A DNA stretch of 45,377 nt from Bacteroidia bacterium (GTDB lineage: Bacteria > Bacteroidota > Bacteroidia > Bacteroidales > GWA2-32-17): assembly GCA_016218155.1 (NCBI GenBank), contig JACREQ010000023.1, positions 1 through 45,377 on the forward strand. Direction: 5' to 3'. Below the pieces are notes generated by a model. The model saw only the letters and a list, made by a program, of their open reading frames with translations, was not told the DNA's origin and did not search any database. The position numbers and the translations under genes are program-made. Positions 44,205 through 45,377 of this stretch are shown in pieces. How positions within the stretch are numbered: position 1 is the stretch's first letter; each line of letters begins with the position of its first letter.

Positions 44205-44678
44205 ATGAAAACAGAGCTTGCAATTACCAACGAGAGTTTTAGTTTTCTTAAGAACTCTCCCGACTTTCTTAATATTGTCCTCAATAATATCAACTCATGT
44301 GTTTTTCTTTTGGATAAGAATATACAGCTAAGAGCATTCAATGATGCGCTAAAAACTATTTTTTCAAACAAAAGGGACGAGGATTTGCTCTATATGAGAT
44401 GCGGGGAGGCCATTGGCTGCGCACACCAGATTGAAGAGATGAAGGATTGTGGTGATACATCGAAGTGTCATGAGTGCGAACTAAGGATTGCGGCGCTTAC
44501 ATCGTACGTTGAGGGTAAAACAATTTACAAGGATAATATTGTTAGGCCATTCTTTGATTATGATGGCTGTAAGATTGATAAGCGTTTACAATTCTCAACA
44601 AGGCTATTCGTATTTAACAGGGAGAAATATATTATCATGATTATTGAGGATATCACCAAGTTTATGCCAACATCCTAA
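44205..44678 (+). CDS. Cys-rich stand-alone PAS-domain protein
   Basis: This is a 157-aa cytoplasmic protein built from one PAS domain (about 20-150; NINSCVFLLDKNIQLRAFND at 28-47, ending MIIEDIT). Inserted after the first helices is a cysteine cluster: C66-x5-C72-x9-C82-x5-C88-x2-C91 (MRCGEAIGC, then CGDTSKCHEC). Similar cysteine insertions occur in PAS proteins of several anaerobes, and a metal or iron-sulfur cofactor is plausible but unproven. There is no output domain, so it must act through a partner. It converges on a nitric oxide reductase gene, which suggests a redox or NO link by position only. Confidence 0.8.
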   Translation: MKTELAITNESFSFLKNSPDFLNIVLNNINSCVFLLDKNIQLRAFNDALKTIFSNKRDEDLLYMRCGEAIGCAHQIEEMKDCGDTSKCHECELRIAALTSYVEGKTIYKDNIVRPFFDYDGCKIDKRLQFSTRLFVFNREKYIIMIIEDITKFMPTS

Positions 44679-44750
44679 TTTTGCTTGCGCGAATGGCGCT
44701 AAGATAATATTCGCAGAAGATAAATCAAGAAATACAACAGCATAAAAAAT

Positions 44751-44790
44751 TAATACCGATTGGAAATAGATAATAGCCCAATCGGTATTA
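44751..44790. terminator. terminator between PAS gene and nitric oxide reductase
   Basis: A 13-bp perfect stem (TAATACCGATTGG with CCAATCGGTATTA) encloses a 14-base loop between two converging genes, and is followed by a T-rich stretch on the plus strand. It can serve both transcripts. Confidence 0.7.
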
Positions 44791-44813
44791 TGTATATCAT
44801 TTTTTGCCTACAA

Positions 44814-45377
44814 TTATTTCTTCAACGACCAACCAGTTTTTAAGCCAACCACAAAGTAAACAAGTCCAACGCTTCCTAAAGCGAAGATAGTATCACCTAT
44901 AACTCTCAACCAACGTAAAGTTATCATCGAAGGTTCTTGCATAAACTCCATTGAACGGGCATACCAGATCCCGTGATCAACAGATGCAATGGTTTGCTTA
45001 ACACCAACGGGTAAAATGCTTATTGTAACCATTAATATCAAACCTATTTGGAAACACCAGAACGAATACTTTAAGATTTTATCGTTCCACTCCTCTTTTA
45101 TTGTCATACCTCTTAAAGAGAAAAGCATTAATCCAATACCTAACATTCCATAAACACCAAATAGAGCAGTATGTGCGTGAACAGGTGTTAAATTCAACCC
45201 TTGCATGTAATACAAAGCAAGTGGAGGATTAATCAAGAAACCAAATACTCCTGCTCCTACTAAATTCCAAAACGCAACAGCAATAAAACTGTAGATTGCC
45301 CATCTGTACTTAACCATCCACGGAGTTGTTTTGGTCAACTTGTAGTTATGCCAAGCCTCAAATCCCATAAGTACAAG
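44814..45377 (-). CDS. norB: nitric oxide reductase large subunit, quinol type (C-terminal part)
   Basis: This is the C-terminal part of a haem-copper-type membrane oxidoreductase; the frame stays open to the window edge. It shows membrane helices, the conserved HAHTALFGVYGMLGIGLM stretch after GLNLTPV, the LPVGVKQTIASVDHGIWYAR region and LRWLRVIGDTIF near the C-terminus. These resemble single-subunit quinol-dependent NO reductases (qNor), which reduce nitric oxide to nitrous oxide. The N-terminal cytochrome-like part and most haem ligands are outside the window, so a cNor or other family member is not excluded. Confidence 0.82.
   Translation of the reverse strand, partial: LVLMGFEAWHNYKLTKTTPWMVKYRWAIYSFIAVAFWNLVGAGVFGFLINPPLALYYMQGLNLTPVHAHTALFGVYGMLGIGLMLFSLRGMTIKEEWNDKILKYSFWCFQIGLILMVTISILPVGVKQTIASVDHGIWYARSMEFMQEPSMITLRWLRVIGDTIFALGSVGLVYFVVGLKTGWSLKK

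Overview
The window reads as chromosomal DNA from a low-GC member of the Bacteroidota, most likely Bacteroidales-like. The grounds are the many TAnnTTTG promoter elements a short way upstream of start codons, the near absence of Shine-Dalgarno sequences, and typical family forms: fused RibBA, GH73-LysM glucosaminidase, TPR histidine kinases, a LuxC-type acyl-CoA reductase and a pRiA4b ORF-3-like protein. No rRNA, tRNA, CRISPR array, integrase or transposase was recognised.

Layout. 1-6.2 kb (+): the tail of an unknown hydrophobic protein, an LptF/LptG permease, two glycosyltransferases (GT4 and GT2), ribBA and fmt. 6.3-9.5 kb: a cell-wall glucosaminidase, cytidine deaminase, an RluA-type pseudouridine synthase and panB. 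9.9-14 kb (+): dnaK with a clear terminator, a secreted MORN-repeat protein and xseA. 14-19.5 kb (+): two tandem paralogous TPR histidine kinases lying between xseA and xseB. 19.5-21.95 kb (-): a RiPP cluster of the grasp-with-spasm type, with a previously hidden 55-aa double-glycine precursor, an ATP-grasp ligase, an unknown 57-aa protein and a SPASM-domain maturase. 22-24 kb (-): an aspartate ammonia-lyase with a fused N-terminal cyclic-nucleotide-binding-like domain. 24.2-28.4 kb: a divergent locus with a trypsin-like protein that seems to lack the catalytic His, a tail-anchored small protein and an unknown protein on one side, and an 835-aa STAND/NACHT-type ATPase on the other. 28.4-34.4 kb (-): an N-acetylglucosamine kinase-like protein, an oligopeptide-binding lipoprotein, an unknown protein coupled to miaA, a pRiA4b ORF-3-like protein and a LuxC-like reductase. 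34.6-37.9 kb (+): a MacB/FtsX permease and a membrane SpoIIE-type phosphatase. 37.9-41.1 kb (-): gapA, mobA, a Sua5/YrdC protein and a transaldolase-like protein. 41.2-45.4 kb: a ketoacyl synthase III, a poorly coding stretch, an unknown acidic protein, a Cys-rich PAS protein and the C-terminal part of a quinol-type nitric oxide reductase that runs off the window.

The two most interesting systems are adjacent accessory modules. The first is the graspetide cluster (19515-21956): the ATP-grasp ligase would close side-chain ester rings on the Thr/Ser/Asp/Glu-rich core, and a 16-bp hairpin between precursor and enzyme genes could set their ratio. No exporter or leader peptidase is encoded nearby. 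The second is the divergent STAND ATPase/pseudo-trypsin locus (24216-28396), whose layout and domain mix resemble prokaryotic conflict or antiphage modules. Function is inferred in both cases. The rest is mainly housekeeping metabolism, envelope biogenesis and signalling.
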